Part shown: one piece after another, positions 22,669-23,133 of the stretch
Numbering within the stretch: the first letter of the stretch is position 1
How the letters are laid out: the number at the start of each line of letters is the position of its first letter
Translations under genes and position numbers: made by a program
The notes under the pieces: generated by a model
Databases searched by the model: none
Told to the model about the DNA's origin: nothing
Seen by the model: the letters and a program-made list of their open reading frames with translations, nothing else
From: Rhodobacteraceae bacterium UBA6141
GTDB taxonomy: Bacteria > Pseudomonadota > Alphaproteobacteria > Rhodobacterales > Rhodobacteraceae
Direction of reading: 5' to 3'
DNA length: 23,133 bases
Assembly (NCBI GenBank): GCA_002423245.1
Contig: DIVD01000083.1
Span: forward strand, 1-23,133

Positions 22669-23123
22669 CAATCATTCCCCCGCTTTCGTTCGCGCAACCC
22701 GAAGAAGCGGTAGCCATTCCAGCGCGTCCCGGTGATCGCCCGCGCAACCGCGGACAAGGATTTGTAGGGGCGGCCTTGCCACTCGAATCCGTCGCGCAAG
22801 ACCGTGATCGTGTGCTCGATCTCGTTCCATTCGCGGATCAGCCTCGTGCCGACCACGGGATTGCGAGGATCGGCGATCTGGCTCTTGCGTGTCAGGGTGC
22901 CGCTGACCTCGTCGGCCAGCAGGTCCAGCATGCGCCGGGTTTCGCGATCAGGACCGCCATACGTCAGTTCCTGGATGCGGTAGGCCAACCGGCTCTCAAG
23001 GAACGCCCGGCTGTTGTTCGGCGCTGCCGAGGCAAAGATCGTCTGCCACTCCGACTTCAGCTGGGTGACGGACATGGACTTCAGCGCGGCCAGGCGCGCG
23101 GGGATGGGATCGGGCTTGTTCAT
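22668..23123 (-). CDS. DUF2924 domain-containing protein
   Basis: This 151-aa basic protein is found almost always directly upstream of large serine recombinases in alphaproteobacteria. Family features are MSVTQLKSEWQTIFASAAPN, SRLAYRIQELTYGG, LIREWNEIEHTITVLRDGFE and the closing TGTRWNGYRFFGL. The closing YKSLSAVARAITGTRWNGYR segment resembles a small DNA-binding module, so an accessory role in recombination is likely but unproven. A GGAGAA ribosome-binding site lies 4 bases before the ATG, at the window edge, so the gene is complete. It overlaps the recombinase start. Confidence 0.92.
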   Translation of the reverse strand: MNKPDPIPARLAALKSMSVTQLKSEWQTIFASAAPNNSRAFLESRLAYRIQELTYGGPDRETRRMLDLLADEVSGTLTRKSQIADPRNPVVGTRLIREWNEIEHTITVLRDGFEWQGRPYKSLSAVARAITGTRWNGYRFFGLRERKRGND

Positions 23124-23133
23124 GCATTTCTCC

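Noticed and set aside
1..23133. CRISPR arrays, complete tRNA or rRNA genes, replication origin, toxin-antitoxin pairs
   Set aside because: Looked for and not seen; the CATGATC repeats at 19501-19535 are too short and few for CRISPR, and the tRNA-like bases at 19740-19755 lack a tRNA body.

Overview
The window is GC-rich with dense, overlapping operons. Its gene types (hmu heme uptake, a bfd/bfr/imelysin cluster, a DUF2924-recombinase cassette, gene-transfer-agent-like phage remnants) suggest an alphaproteobacterium of the Rhodobacterales, perhaps Paracoccus-like. That is inference from gene content and style; no marker gene is present. The central theme is iron. Two complete iron/heme operons lie in a stretch bordered and interrupted by phage and insertion-sequence wreckage.

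Layout. (1) 1-1415 is a scrap zone: an in-frame chimera of phage tail genes joined to a methyltransferase tail, then an IS256-type transposase that has lost its catalytic middle. (2) 1416-9588 is a heme-import locus of two divergent units. The minus strand carries hmuR (outer-membrane heme receptor), exbB, exbD and tonB. The plus strand carries hmuS, hmuT, hmuU and hmuV. HmuR with its own TonB/ExbB/ExbD brings heme to the periplasm, HmuT-HmuUV carries it inward, and HmuS handles or degrades it. (3) 9589-11906 holds a small DsrE-like gene divergent from an AraC-type regulator, a possible decayed small secreted protein, and a second frameshifted phage structural remnant. (4) 11942-18134 is one long minus-strand iron operon: hemP (apparently frameshifted), a small Cys-rich unknown gene, an imelysin/IrpA protein, bfd, bfr, a di-heme DUF1111 protein, a second imelysin and a Tat-exported DUF1513 protein. 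It pairs periplasmic iron-handling proteins with cytoplasmic iron storage and release. (5) 18348-19718 is an apparently intact IS110-family element of the IS1111 type, with 13-bp subterminal inverted repeats and a long 3' non-coding segment where the RNA guide of this group is expected. (6) 19740-19809 holds what looks like the 3' end of a tRNA-Ser gene followed by a strong terminator, possibly the far attachment scar of an integrated island. (7) 20142-23123 holds a truncated gene, an AT-richer lipoprotein gene, and a minus-strand cassette of DUF2924 protein, large serine recombinase and small HTH protein.

The most interesting leads are the candidate guide RNA of the IS1111-type element, the hemP frameshift at the head of the iron operon, the operon's unusual mixture of genes with an uncharacterised Cys-rich protein, the tRNA 3'-end scar, and the chimeric phage ORF.
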